Assembly (NCBI RefSeq): GCF_002088945.1
Contig: NZ_NCSU01000006.1
Span: forward strand, 1-64,000
DNA from: Henriciella pelagia
GTDB taxonomy: Bacteria > Pseudomonadota > Alphaproteobacteria > Caulobacterales > Hyphomonadaceae
Length of the DNA: 64,000 nt
Direction of reading: 5' to 3'
Positions 17,055 through 26,250 of this stretch are shown here, piece after piece. Within the stretch, counting starts at the first letter, position 1; the number at the start of each line of letters is the position of its first letter. The notes beneath the pieces were generated by a model that ran no database searches, was not told where the DNA came from, and saw only the letters and a program-made list of their open reading frames with translations. Both the position numbers and the translations under genes were made by a program.

Positions 17055-19313
17055 CTAGAACTCTTTCAGCAATTCCATTCCCACGATGCGGCCGCGTTTA
17101 AGCGTGGAAAATGTTCCGGCCTGAGGTCGTTCGGCAAATGGCTCTGCCGTTCCGGTCGACAGCGGGCCGCCAAAGGGCAGTTGCGTGTCATTACCGACAA
17201 TCGCTTCATCGAGAAGGTTCTTGCCATAGAGCGAGACGGTCAGGCCCTCGACCGGTGTTACCCAGGCGAGGCTGGCATCAAGCATGTCGGCTTCGCTCAC
17301 CCAGCCAAGATTATTGTCGCTGTAAGCAAACGCATCCTTGTGCTGGAAGCTGGAGCGGACGGTCAGATAGCCCGACGAGGCGAGATCGATATCCCAGATG
17401 AAGCCGAAGCCGTAGGTGGTTTCCGGGACACGCGGGATTTCGAGGTTAGCGTCATTGGCATCGGTGACGCCGTCGCCCGAAATGTCGGCGCGTACCTCTT
17501 CATAGGAGGCGTCGATCAGTCCAATGTTTGCAAGCAGCAGGACATTGTCGAGAAGCCTGAAGGTCGCTTCGGCTTCAATGCCGGAAATGTCGGCATCGGC
17601 AGTGTTCAGGATGAACTGGGAGACGCCAGACGTCGGCGACGAGATATTCACCTCGCGCTGCATGTCTTTGACCTGGTTCAGGAAGGCGGCGAGGTTGAGG
17701 CTGCCGCGACCGTTCGGATCGCGGTATTTCAGTCCGACTTCGTAGGCATCGACGCTCTCCTCGTCGAAGGAGGCGGAGCCTGTCTGCGCAACCTGTTGCT
17801 GGAAGACGGCCGGATTGGTGATGCGGAAATTGTACCCACCCGACCGGAAGCCCCTGGTGTAGGAGCCGTAGGCCTGCATGGCGTCGCTGAATGTGTACTG
17901 AAGCCCGATTTTCGGCGTCACATTCGACCAGTCATTCTTGTCGGAAACATCGTCCGGGCAGGTCGCGTCGGTGACGGAGCACTGGCCGGCCCGTGGTATG
18001 GTGTAGGCAATGTCGGCGTCCTTTTCCTCATAGGAGTAACGCAGGCCGAGAATGACGGTGAGCGCGTCGGTCAGGCTGTAATCGCCTTGCGCGAATGCGC
18101 CCCAGACCAGATGGTCCTGTCGGCCTCCGCCAGAGAAGGTGACGGGGGTGATGGGCGGCAGGAAGCGATGTTCGGTATAGGCAATTTCCTGATCGAAATA
18201 GAACAGGCCGGTTGTCAGTTCGAGCGCGCCGAACGTTCCGGCATATCTCAGCTCATTTGAAATTTGCTCCTGCTCGAGATCGCTGGCTGAGTGGAACAGG
18301 AATTGCGGCGTCGCGTCGATGTCGCCGCCCGTATCCTGATGGAAATTCCGGTAGCCGAGAATATTGGTGATCGTGCCATTGCCGAAAGCTACGTCCCAGT
18401 CTGTCCGCAGGGAGGCGAGCGTCGTTTCGTTCTCGTAGAGGCCGCGATAATCGTTCGAAAAATCGAAAGTGCCGCGCCGGTAGATGCCGCGATTCTGCCC
18501 GACGGGGCCATCGGCTTCCACCTCTGTATGCTCCAGCTTGGCGAGCACCGAAACATCGCGGCTGGCCAGCCATTCGAGCGAGCCGCGGATCACGAAAGTG
18601 TCGCCGCCGCCGCGGTTTTCATTGAAGATCAGGTCCTTGAAGTAGCCTTCGTCGTCATTGAAGTATCCTGATACCCGTCCGTTCAGACGGTCAGCGATGA
18701 GCGGGCCGGAAACATAGGCCTGCACATAGGTGCTGGCACCGCCGCGATCGCCGTCAATCGGGGTTTCATAGGCAAGCCGCGTCTTGGCCTCGAAATTGGA
18801 TGCCGGATTGCCGGTATTGATCAGGACGGCGCCGCCCGTGGTGTTCCGCCCGAACAGGATCCCTTGCGGGCCACGGACCACTTCGATGGATGAGATGTCG
18901 AACGTGTCCTGGATGAGGCCGTTATTGACGCCAATATACACGCCATCGACAAACACGCCGACGGTCGGGTCGATCGAGGGGATGGACGAATTGACGCCGA
19001 GCCCGCGGATCGAGAAATTGGCGACGCCTTTCGATGTGCCGACGTCGTCGAGCGAGACGTTGGGGGAGGAATAGCTGAGACTTTCAATGTCCCTGACCTG
19101 CAGGGCCTCAAGCGTGTCGGCGCTGAAGGCCGTGACTGCGACAGGCACGTTCTGGACGTTTTCCGGGTCCTTCTTCTTGGTTGCAGACACCGTCACGACA
19201 TCGAGCACGCGGTCGATGGTGCGCGCTTCCCTGTCTGTGTCCTGAGCCGTGGCTGACAGGCATGTCGCGCTCAGGGCTGCGGCGGACCCCGCAGCCATAA
19301 ATATGTGTTTCAT
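17055..19313 (-). CDS. TonB-dependent receptor
   Basis: This 752-residue outer-membrane receptor has a signal peptide (to about LSATAQ), then VVTVSATKKK as a TonB-box-like start of the plug (NVPVAVTAFSADTLEALQVRDIESLSYSSPNVSL). NFSIRGLGVNSSIPSIDPTVGVFVDGVYIG is typical of the siderophore/small hydrophobic ligand class abundant in sphingomonads and Hyphomonadaceae. The barrel ends in IVGMELLKEF with a terminal Phe. A strong GGAGGGAG lies 7 nt before the ATG. It is divergent from a marR-type gene, with palindromic operator-like sites between, so MarR control is likely. Ligand unknown; possibly the compound handled by the neighbouring RND/LolA-like genes. Confidence 0.85.
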   Translation of the reverse strand: MKHIFMAAGSAAALSATCLSATAQDTDREARTIDRVLDVVTVSATKKKDPENVQNVPVAVTAFSADTLEALQVRDIESLSYSSPNVSLDDVGTSKGVANFSIRGLGVNSSIPSIDPTVGVFVDGVYIGVNNGLIQDTFDISSIEVVRGPQGILFGRNTTGGAVLINTGNPASNFEAKTRLAYETPIDGDRGGASTYVQAYVSGPLIADRLNGRVSGYFNDDEGYFKDLIFNENRGGGDTFVIRGSLEWLASRDVSVLAKLEHTEVEADGPVGQNRGIYRRGTFDFSNDYRGLYENETTLASLRTDWDVAFGNGTITNILGYRNFHQDTGGDIDATPQFLFHSASDLEQEQISNELRYAGTFGALELTTGLFYFDQEIAYTEHRFLPPITPVTFSGGGRQDHLVWGAFAQGDYSLTDALTVILGLRYSYEEKDADIAYTIPRAGQCSVTDATCPDDVSDKNDWSNVTPKIGLQYTFSDAMQAYGSYTRGFRSGGYNFRITNPAVFQQQVAQTGSASFDEESVDAYEVGLKYRDPNGRGSLNLAAFLNQVKDMQREVNISSPTSGVSQFILNTADADISGIEAEATFRLLDNVLLLANIGLIDASYEEVRADISGDGVTDANDANLEIPRVPETTYGFGFIWDIDLASSGYLTVRSSFQHKDAFAYSDNNLGWVSEADMLDASLAWVTPVEGLTVSLYGKNLLDEAIVGNDTQLPFGGPLSTGTAEPFAERPQAGTFSTLKRGRIVGMELLKEF

Positions 19314-19419
19314 GGTTTTCTCCCTCCTGGATTTTTTTGAAAGTCGGTTGCCGGCCGAATGCCGGGACTATTGCGGGCTGATCACGAAGTGAGACGGTGC
19401 CTGTCGCGCCGTTCGTTAT

Positions 19420-19429
19420 TGTATATACA
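19420..19429. promoter_or_regulatory. Palindrome TGTATATACA upstream of the TonB receptor gene
   Basis: A perfect 10-bp palindrome about 105 nt before the receptor start. It resembles the core of the 12-bp motif at 19497-19508, so it may be an extra or weaker MarR site. Confidence 0.4.
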
Positions 19430-19496
19430 TGATATGATTTCCGAATGCCTGAGAGCGAACAAAAACGGACAAGGTGACCGATCCGATCTACAAAGC

Positions 19497-19508
19497 GTGT
19501 ATATGCAC
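19497..19508. promoter_or_regulatory. Candidate MarR operator GTGTATATGCAC (copy 1)
   Basis: This 12-mer in the receptor/marR intergenic region recurs exactly, in reverse orientation, at 20659-20670 upstream of the RND exporter. A near copy (AGTGTATATGAA) is at 20624-20635. It is nearly self-palindromic, as MarR dimers require. A related inverted repeat CTACA-N5-TGTAG lies at 19576-19590 just before marR, suggesting autoregulation. Confidence 0.55.
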
Positions 19509-19608
19509 CAACATGTGCATGCGCAATAAAAAACTTCGAATCTTGTAATTTTTTGGCTTTGATATTAGTTATTCTCTACACGTAATGTAGATACACGAAA
19601 GTGTTGCC

Positions 19609-20034
19609 ATGCAAGATCTGAAAAGCGTCGGGGTGCGGTGTGCGGCCCTCAAAGTGTTGCGCGCGGGCCGTGTGCTCACGCGCGCTTATGACGAAGCGCT
19701 ACGCCCGACCGGACTGACGATAACCCAGTATACACTGCTCAATGCGATCGGGCATTATGAGCCTGACTCCATTGTCACGCTCGGGCAGCTTCTCGACATC
19801 GAGCGGACCACATTGTCCCGCAACCTGGCGCTGCTGGAGAAGGCAGGGCTGGTGCATCTTGGAGAGCAGGGGAGTGATCGCAAGCGTGAGCTCCTTCTGA
19901 CGACGCGCGGCGTGAAAAAGCTGGAAGAGGCATACCCGCTCTGGGACAGCGTCCAGACGCGGGTGGAAGCGCTCTTTGATGAGCGCGAATTTCTTGAGCT
20001 GGGCGATCTGCTTCGCCGGGTGAAGAACGTCTAG
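19609..20034 (+). CDS. MarR-family transcriptional regulator
   Basis: A 141-residue winged-helix repressor. The dimerisation helix comes first (CAALKVLRAGRVLTRAYDEALRPTGLTITQYTLLNAI). The DNA-binding region (TLGQLLDIERTTLSRNLALLEKAGLVHLGEQGSDRKRELLLTTRGVKKLEEA) carries the D-R-K wing typical of MarR. It is divergent from a TonB receptor, and its last bases overlap tail-to-tail by 4 nt with the thioesterase gene. Matching operator-like 12-mers on both sides suggest it controls the receptor, itself, the thioesterase and the RND operon. The inducer is unknown; aromatic or lipid-like ligands are common for the family. Confidence 0.88.
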   Translation: MQDLKSVGVRCAALKVLRAGRVLTRAYDEALRPTGLTITQYTLLNAIGHYEPDSIVTLGQLLDIERTTLSRNLALLEKAGLVHLGEQGSDRKRELLLTTRGVKKLEEAYPLWDSVQTRVEALFDEREFLELGDLLRRVKNV

Positions 20035-20558
20035 CGGGCTGTCATGGGGCGGATAAAGCAGGTCGTCGTGCCCGTTGCCATCAGTCGGCCTTTCTGGTCC
20101 GTCACCTGAGCCGTGGCCGTCGCGATTTGTGAACCTCTGCTGTCGACATCTGCTAGCGCACGCACCTGGCCGGTCGATGGCAGGATCGGCCGAATGAACT
20201 TCACTTCCGTGCCGACAGAGACAAAAGTTTCAGCGGCCGCCAGGGTGGATTGCACGGCACAGCCCAGCGCGGAATCGAGCAGGGCCATAACCCAACCGCC
20301 GTGCACAAGTCCCATCGGGTTGAGATAGTCCTCGCCCGGTTCCCCCCGAAATTCGCAATGGCCGTAGTTGGCCGCATGGATCCAGCTGCGCATTGTTCTG
20401 GCCATTGTAGGGGCTGGCAGCTGGCCGGCGAGCAGGGCCTGAAGCTGTTCAAGCCCCGTCTTGTGGGCGATGTCGTCAGGCGCGGCAAGGCCGAAAGGAA
20501 TATCGAGAAAACCGACGGGTTCGAAGGCGGAGTCCTGTTGGGTCTGTTTCGGTGTCAC
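20031..20558 (-). CDS. PaaI-family hotdog-fold thioesterase
   Basis: A 175-residue acyl-CoA thioesterase-like protein. The hotdog core has the PaaI motif NPMGLVHGGWVMALLDSALGCAV (Asn, HGG, and an Asp two turns on), then VSVGTEVKFIRPIL. GTG at 20558 is preferred as start: AGGA lies 8 nt upstream, whereas the upstream ATG at 20639 would place the operator-like repeats inside the coding region. It overlaps the 3' end of marR and is divergent from the RND exporter gene. It may hydrolyse the CoA ester of whatever lipid or aromatic acid the neighbouring system handles; the substrate is not determinable here. Confidence 0.8.
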   Translation of the reverse strand: MTPKQTQQDSAFEPVGFLDIPFGLAAPDDIAHKTGLEQLQALLAGQLPAPTMARTMRSWIHAANYGHCEFRGEPGEDYLNPMGLVHGGWVMALLDSALGCAVQSTLAAAETFVSVGTEVKFIRPILPSTGQVRALADVDSRGSQIATATAQVTDQKGRLMATGTTTCFIRPMTAR

Positions 20559-20620
20559 GGTGTGGTTTCCTGGTTGGGGCGCAAGGCCTGAGGCAGGCGC
20601 GCGGGGCTGGTCATGCAAAT

Positions 20621-20674
20621 TATAGTGTATATGAAACATTGACCTTTCAGGTAGTAAAGTGCATATACACTATT
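20621..20674. promoter_or_regulatory. Inverted operator pair between thioesterase and RND exporter genes (contains copy 2 of the MarR motif)
   Basis: TATAGTGTATATG at 20621-20633 faces CATATACACTATT at 20662-20674, an inverted repeat matching in 12 of 13 positions with a 28-nt spacer. The right arm includes GTGCATATACAC (20659-20670), the exact reverse complement of the motif at 19497. Located between two divergent starts, it is well placed to repress both. Confidence 0.55.
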
Positions 20675-20708
20675 ATTCGTTTCTGGCTGAGTGAGGAAGG
20701 GCGGCGGA

Positions 20709-23105
20709 ATGAGCGTTACCGGTGAGGGAGTTTTTCGAGGCCTGTTAAAATGGCGGTGGGTGGCTCTGCCCGTGCTGCTGGGCATGATCGCCGCAACGGC
20801 GATGTCGCTGCCGAAGCTTCAGAAGGACACGTCCGCCGATGCCTTCATTGGCGAGGACCAGCCTGCGCTCGTCTACAAGAACCATATTGAAGACGTTTTC
20901 GGGCTGACGGACCCCATCGTGGTCGCCGTCATCGACGAGGATGATGACGGGATCTTTGATGCGGAGAACCTCGCCCTCGTGGAGCGACTGACGCGGTCCA
21001 TTGAAAGCCTGCCGCAAATTGATCCTGAGCGTGTCACCAGCCTTGCGACCGAAAACTACATTGCCGGAAACGCCGAAGGCATCGTCGTGGAAGGCTTTCT
21101 CGATCCGGACACCGCATACTTTCAGGCGCCGCCCGGTACGCTCGAGCGGGCAGGCGAAGTGCGCGCTGCGATTGACGATTTTCCCTTGTACCAGGGCCTG
21201 CTCGTCGGCCGCGAAGGCACAGCCACACTGATCGTTGCCGAGCTGATCGATGACGACCTCGCCACCGAAGCCTACAATGGCGTGCTCGACATTGTCCGCT
21301 CGGAAACGGTGGCGGACGGAACGAAAATCCACGTCGCGGGGGAAGGCGCCGTGATGGGATATCTGTCGACCTATATCGACAATGATGCGAGCCGCCTCAA
21401 TCCGATGGCGGGCCTGATCATCACGCTCGTTCTGCTCGTGGCCTTCATGTCGCTGCGGGCTGCGATCCTGCCGAACCTTATAGTCGCGGGCACGGTGCTC
21501 GGATCGTTCGGCCTGATGGCCGCGTCTGGCACGTCATTCTTTGTGATCACGAACGGACTTGTAGTGAACCTGATCGGCATCGCAGTCGCCGACTCCATCC
21601 ACATCCTCTCGTCCTATTACAGCGTGCTGCGCGATGAGCCAGCACTGAACAAGAGGGATGCTGTCGTGCGGGCCATGGCGCAGATGTGGCGTCCCGTGAC
21701 CCTGACCTCGATCACGACGATTGCCGGCTTTCTGGCCCTGTCGATCAGTTCGGCGATGCCGCCCATCCAGGCGTTCGGCCTGTTCGGTGCCATCGGCGTC
21801 TTTCTGGCCTGGGTCTATTCCATGACCTTGCTTCCGGTGCTGCTGAGCCTGTGGCCGACGCGCCGGATCCCTGCGCCATTTGCCCGGCGCAGAAATGGCG
21901 CCGCGCGCGTCAGCCTGGCAGAGCGCGCAATGTCCGCGCTGGGCGCGCGCGTGCTGGCGGCCCCGAAAACTGTTGTCACCGTCGGTGTCGCGCTCTTCGT
22001 CTTCGGTGTTGCCGGCGCCCTGCAGCTGCAGGTGGAGGAAGAGCGGATCGCCAACTTCAAGCCCAGCGAGCCCGTCTATCAGGCCGACAAGGTGATCAAC
22101 GCCACGACAGACGGCATCTACAGCCTCGATGTACTCATCGAAACGCCGGCGCCGGAAGGGCTTTACGATCCCGAGCTGCTGCGGCGGATCGAGGACCTGC
22201 AGGCCTATATGGAAACGCTGCCCGCGGTGGGCGGCACCACGTCAATCGTTGATTACGTCAAACAGCTTCACCGCTCGGTGCAGGAGGGCGACCCGGCCGC
22301 GTACACCATACCGGACGATCCGGACCTCATCGCGCAGCTCTTCTTCCTGTATGCGGCCAGCGCAGATCCGGCGGATTTCGAAGAGGAGGTTGATTATGAC
22401 TTCCAGAGAACGCTGGTCCGCGCGCAGGTCTCCGACGGTCGGTACACGACAAATCGGGACATCGTCCCCGTGCTGGAGCGGTATGTCGAGGAGCACTTCA
22501 ACGACGAACTGGCGACGGCAACGGTCACGGGCCGCGTCACCGTATCGTATTACTGGTTTCACGGCATTGACCGCTCGACCATCCTGTCTGTCCTGCTTTC
22601 ATTCGGAGCGGTGACGCTGGCTGCAATATTGCTGTTCAGGTCTCCAGTGCTTGGGCTTCTTGCGGCATTGCCGGTCGGCCTTGCCATTCTGCTGGTCTAT
22701 TCGGTCATGGGGTGGAGCGGCGTTGCGCTCGGCATGGGCACGTCCATGTTCGCGGCCATCGCCATCGGCCTGTCGATCGACTTTGCGATTCACGCGCTCG
22801 AGCGTATTCGCGAACTTGCCCGCGAGCGGGGCATATCCGTCGATACGCTCAAGGATCTTTACCCGGAGACGGGCCGCGCGCTGTTCTTCAATTTCATCGC
22901 TGTTGCCGGCGGCTTCGGCGTGCTCACCACGTCGGACGTGCCGCCGCTCGTCAAGTTTGGCTCACTCGTGGCCGTCGCAGTGACCACGGCATTCCTGGCC
23001 TCCGTCACACTCTTGCCGGCACTCGTTCTCCTGCTCAAGCCGAGCGCCATGACTTCCAGATACAGAGAGGAACCCTCCCATGCGAAACTTGCTCCTACCA
23101 CTTAG
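20709..23105 (+). CDS. RND-superfamily exporter (MMPL/HpnN-like)
   Basis: A 798-residue inner-membrane protein with the duplicated RND layout. TM1 (WRWVALPVLLGMIAATAM) is followed by a large periplasmic loop and a 5-TM block with sterol-sensing-domain-like character (LIGIAVADSIHILSSYYSVLR). A second half repeats this (VALFVFGVAGALQLQ, loop, then IAIGLSIDFAIHALERIREL). The ATG at 20709 is chosen because GAGGAAGG lies 8 nt upstream; a GTG 18 nt earlier is in frame. The Asp residues in both D-S/D-F motifs are plausible proton-relay residues. MMPL/HpnN relatives move lipids or hydrophobic molecules. It overlaps the next gene by 26 nt. Confidence 0.87.
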   Translation: MSVTGEGVFRGLLKWRWVALPVLLGMIAATAMSLPKLQKDTSADAFIGEDQPALVYKNHIEDVFGLTDPIVVAVIDEDDDGIFDAENLALVERLTRSIESLPQIDPERVTSLATENYIAGNAEGIVVEGFLDPDTAYFQAPPGTLERAGEVRAAIDDFPLYQGLLVGREGTATLIVAELIDDDLATEAYNGVLDIVRSETVADGTKIHVAGEGAVMGYLSTYIDNDASRLNPMAGLIITLVLLVAFMSLRAAILPNLIVAGTVLGSFGLMAASGTSFFVITNGLVVNLIGIAVADSIHILSSYYSVLRDEPALNKRDAVVRAMAQMWRPVTLTSITTIAGFLALSISSAMPPIQAFGLFGAIGVFLAWVYSMTLLPVLLSLWPTRRIPAPFARRRNGAARVSLAERAMSALGARVLAAPKTVVTVGVALFVFGVAGALQLQVEEERIANFKPSEPVYQADKVINATTDGIYSLDVLIETPAPEGLYDPELLRRIEDLQAYMETLPAVGGTTSIVDYVKQLHRSVQEGDPAAYTIPDDPDLIAQLFFLYAASADPADFEEEVDYDFQRTLVRAQVSDGRYTTNRDIVPVLERYVEEHFNDELATATVTGRVTVSYYWFHGIDRSTILSVLLSFGAVTLAAILLFRSPVLGLLAALPVGLAILLVYSVMGWSGVALGMGTSMFAAIAIGLSIDFAIHALERIRELARERGISVDTLKDLYPETGRALFFNFIAVAGGFGVLTTSDVPPLVKFGSLVAVAVTTAFLASVTLLPALVLLLKPSAMTSRYREEPSHAKLAPTT

Positions 23106-23877
23106 CCTCGTCCTGCTTGGATCGCCCGCCGCCGTTGCGCAGGGGGCGCTCACAGGTGACGAGATCGTCGCCAATGTGAACGCACGAGAAGATGGAGAGC
23201 ACGTCACGCGACGTTTCGTCGTCGAGCTCACTGATCGCAATGGGCGTATACGGACGGAAGAGACAATCGCGCAGCGTCGCTACTTCGATGACGAAAAGCG
23301 CACGATCATTTTCTACACCGAGCCGAACAGCGTGCGCGGGACCGGCTTCCTGACGTTTGACTATGCCGAACCCGAAGCGGATGACGACCAGTGGCTGTAC
23401 CTGCCAGCCCTCCGCAAGGTGCGCCGGATATCGGCTTCCGATCGCGGGGACTACTTCCTCGGAACTGATTTCACCTATGAAGAGATCAAGAAGGAGCAGA
23501 AGATCGAAACCGAGGACTATGTGTTCTCGGCGCAAGGCTCTGAAACGGTCGATGGGCGCGAGCTCCTTATCGTCGAAGGCCGCCCTTCAAGCGAGGCGGT
23601 TGGCCGGGAACTCGGCATTTCCAGGGTGGTCTGGCGGATCGATCCGCAGATCTGGATGAGCCGCGTGACCGACTATTACGACCAGAATGGCAACCATGCG
23701 CGCACCATCGAGCTTGAAGCTGTCGAGACCATAGATGGCTTCCTGACGGCAACGCAGATGTCTGTTGTGAATCACAAGACCGGCCACAGCACACGGATCA
23801 GCTTCCACGACACCGACTATAAGGCCGATGTGCCGGAAAACCTGTTCACGCAGTCCAGGCTGCGCAGGGGGCTGTGA
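23080..23877 (+). CDS. Outer-membrane lipoprotein-sorting-like protein (LolA-like fold, periplasmic)
   Basis: A 265-residue exported protein: signal peptide to about AAVAQG, then a LolA/LolB-like half-barrel of the type annotated as outer membrane lipoprotein-sorting protein (PF17131-like). Features include GTGFLTFDYAEPEADDDQWLYLPALRKVRRIS and GSDFTYEE-like GTDFTYEEIKKE. Such proteins accompany MMPL-type RND exporters and DUF1302 barrels, and are thought to carry a hydrophobic cargo across the periplasm. The start overlaps the RND 3' end by 26 nt. The stop overlaps the next start (TGATG), so all three are translationally coupled. Confidence 0.8.
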   Translation: MRNLLLPLSLVLLGSPAAVAQGALTGDEIVANVNAREDGEHVTRRFVVELTDRNGRIRTEETIAQRRYFDDEKRTIIFYTEPNSVRGTGFLTFDYAEPEADDDQWLYLPALRKVRRISASDRGDYFLGTDFTYEEIKKEQKIETEDYVFSAQGSETVDGRELLIVEGRPSSEAVGRELGISRVVWRIDPQIWMSRVTDYYDQNGNHARTIELEAVETIDGFLTATQMSVVNHKTGHSTRISFHDTDYKADVPENLFTQSRLRRGL

Positions 23878-25208
23878 TGGCGCTTCGCGCGCTGATCGGA
23901 TGCGGCCTGATTTGGCTGTCATATGCTGTGCTGGCACAGCCTGCCGCGTTTGCGCAGGTGCCAGAGCTGCGCGGAAGCCTCACCAGTCGATTTGCGGGAG
24001 AGCTGAACGGCGGAGATGCGCAGCTTGCGGAAATCCTGTTCGAACCGGAGCTGTCAGGTTCATGGGGAGCCAATGTCAGCTATACGCTGATCGGCCGCGC
24101 GCGGTTTGATGCCGTTGATGAGCTGGAGCCGGGCAAGCCCGGCGCGCAGGCTGGTGCGCGCTCGGCCTGGAACCGCCGCGTCTTCGAGGGCGATGACGCA
24201 GACTTCGAGCTGCGCGAAGCCTATGCGGACATTTACGCCGGCGACTGGTTCGTCCGCGCCGGGAAACAGCAGGTGGTCTGGGGGCAGGCGGACGGCCTGC
24301 GCGTGCTGGACCAGGTCAATCCGCTGAGTTTTCGCGAATTCATCCTGGGCGACTTCGAAGATCGCCGCATTCCATTGTGGATGCTGAACATTGAGCGGCC
24401 AATCGGGTCAGTAACGGCGCAGTTCCTGTGGATTCCCGACACCACGTATAATGAGTTTCCCCGGCAGGGCGCGTTCGCCTTCACGTCGACGTGGAGCCAG
24501 CCAGGGATACCCGCAACGGCGCAAACTGTGACCTTGAACCCCGCAAGGCGGCCAGAACGGATGCTGGCCGACAGTGATATCGGCCTACGCCTCAGCGGAT
24601 TTTCAGGTGGCTGGGACTGGTCGGTCAATGCGCTCTACGCCTTTCACGACACGCCGGTCGCGAAACGACAGACCATCGCGCCGGGTCATGTGGGCATCAC
24701 GCCGACCTATTATCGCTCAACGCTTCTGGGGGGATCTGCGTCCAATGCATTTGGCAAGCTCACGCTTCGCACGGAAATCGGGTATCAGAGCCGAAGCGCT
24801 GTTCTGACGCGTGACGCGAGCGATGCGGACGGCGTCGTCATCTCTCCGGAAGTGAGCGGCGTGGTTGGCCTCGACTACCAGCTCGATGCCGACACGCTGC
24901 TCAGCACCCAGGTCTTCGCCAGTCATCGCACGCGCCATGGCCCCAAATTGGCCACTGACCGGACAACCTCGACGATCAGCCTGCTCGGTTCGCGCGAATT
25001 CTACAATGACCAGCTGAAGCTCCAGTTCCTGCTGCTCCAGAATATCAATGACGGCGATGGGCTATTGCAGGTGTCGGTGCAGCGCAACCTCACCGACGCC
25101 GTGACCCTGCAGCTCGGTGCCGACATTTTCCACGGAGACCGCAACGCCTTCTACGGACAGTTTGACGACCGGGACAGGGTTTGGGTCGCATTCGAGTATG
25201 GCTTCTGA
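23877..25208 (+). CDS. DUF1302-family outer-membrane protein
   Basis: A 443-residue predicted outer-membrane barrel. The signal peptide ends near PAAFAQ. The barrel is rich in alternating aromatic/polar strands, with the DUF1302 hallmarks LREAYADIYAGDWFVRAGKQQVVWGQADGLRVLDQVNPLSFRE and DFEDRRIPLWMLNIE, ending VWVAFEYGF with a terminal Phe. ATG at 23877 shares one base with the stop of the LolA-like gene; a GTG one codon earlier is possible. As the outer-membrane member of the RND/LolA-like/DUF1302 operon, it may accept or release the transported molecule at the surface. The cargo is unknown. Confidence 0.78.
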   Translation: MALRALIGCGLIWLSYAVLAQPAAFAQVPELRGSLTSRFAGELNGGDAQLAEILFEPELSGSWGANVSYTLIGRARFDAVDELEPGKPGAQAGARSAWNRRVFEGDDADFELREAYADIYAGDWFVRAGKQQVVWGQADGLRVLDQVNPLSFREFILGDFEDRRIPLWMLNIERPIGSVTAQFLWIPDTTYNEFPRQGAFAFTSTWSQPGIPATAQTVTLNPARRPERMLADSDIGLRLSGFSGGWDWSVNALYAFHDTPVAKRQTIAPGHVGITPTYYRSTLLGGSASNAFGKLTLRTEIGYQSRSAVLTRDASDADGVVISPEVSGVVGLDYQLDADTLLSTQVFASHRTRHGPKLATDRTTSTISLLGSREFYNDQLKLQFLLLQNINDGDGLLQVSVQRNLTDAVTLQLGADIFHGDRNAFYGQFDDRDRVWVAFEYGF

Positions 25209-25287
25209 CACTCGCACGTTCCGGACCGGCGGCGACATCATTGCTCGGATCGTACTGAGGGTATTTACCGGCTGAGGGCCTGCCGCA

Positions 25288-26250
25288 TCAGTTTCCAGTA
25301 TCAAACTTGTCTACCTTGCGCTCGCCGAACAGCATCTTCTGTTCGAGGCGTGCCCGCAGGGCGGCGTAATAGGCTTCCAGGAAGGCGACATCATCTTCGC
25401 CCTCGCCCTTTTCCCGACCGATCTTGCCGCGAATGCGCTCGGCGACGCGGGCCTTGATCTCTTTCGTTGACTGGCGAAGCACGTCTTCCAGGACGTGGAG
25501 TTCGTGAATGCCATAAGTGTCCAGTTCAGCTTCGGTGAACTGATAGGTCGAGCCGCGGGAGAACGGCGTCGGTGAGGTTATGTCCTGCTTCAGCTTGGTG
25601 CGCGGGGCATGAATGACGATCGTGCCGGCGATGAGGTCCCCCACGCGAAGCTTGTCACGGTTGAACAGCGGAAAGAGGACAAAGACGCCGGTCCAGGCGA
25701 TGCCCAGCAGGCGGATCCAGCCGCTGACTTCGTCCTCTGCCGTCATCAGGAGCAGGCTGAGCGGCAGGAAAACTTCCAGTTCCCGCATGAAATTGCGTGC
25801 GAGCACGGCGTTTGCGGTGAGCCGTCCGCCATTGCGGGCGGCGACACGCAGGCCGAGGGCGCGTTTGCCCGGGGTCGCCGCCTTCCGGCCGATCTCGAAG
25901 AAGATGAAGTAGAAATTGCGCAGCAGGAAGACGACAACCGCGCTGACGGAGCCGGCAATCACCCAGCCTTCGAAACCCATGGAGGAAAAGGCGAGCGCGA
26001 TGATCCAGACTGACGCGATGATCGCCATGATCTGCAGGGCAAAATCGAGAAGGAAGGCTCCGGCGCGCTCCGAAGCTGTGGCAATCTTCAGGTTTAGCGC
26101 CGCGCCTTCCGGAGTAATGAGCGAGCGCACGCGCCTGGCCTGGCGAGCCTGTTCCTTGAGCCGCAGTTCGCGGCGGCGGATCGCTTCGCGCCGTGCATCC
26201 CCGCTGGCGGCGTCGGGCCCGCCTTTCTTCGTGATAGAGGGGCGGGCCAT
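25288..26250 (-). CDS. RDD-family membrane protein
   Basis: This 320-residue protein has a basic N-terminal coiled region (RREAIRRRELRLKEQARQARRVR). The RDD membrane domain follows (ASERAGAFLLDFALQIMAIIAS, then FEIGRKAATPGKRALGLRVAARNGGRLTANAVLARNFMRELE), with the defining Arg and Asp residues, and a charged cytoplasmic tail. It is the last gene of the operon, and its ATG overlaps the SpoIIM stop by one base. RDD proteins are implicated in ion or small-solute transport, but members in MoxR/DUF58 operons have no assigned function. Confidence 0.82.
   Translation of the reverse strand: MARPSITKKGGPDAASGDARREAIRRRELRLKEQARQARRVRSLITPEGAALNLKIATASERAGAFLLDFALQIMAIIASVWIIALAFSSMGFEGWVIAGSVSAVVVFLLRNFYFIFFEIGRKAATPGKRALGLRVAARNGGRLTANAVLARNFMRELEVFLPLSLLLMTAEDEVSGWIRLLGIAWTGVFVLFPLFNRDKLRVGDLIAGTIVIHAPRTKLKQDITSPTPFSRGSTYQFTEAELDTYGIHELHVLEDVLRQSTKEIKARVAERIRGKIGREKGEGEDDVAFLEAYYAALRARLEQKMLFGERKVDKFDTGN

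Noticed and set aside
16965-18260. 431-codon open frame on the plus strand
   Set aside because: Antisense shadow of the TonB-dependent receptor at 17055-19313; composition is typical of reversed barrel codons.
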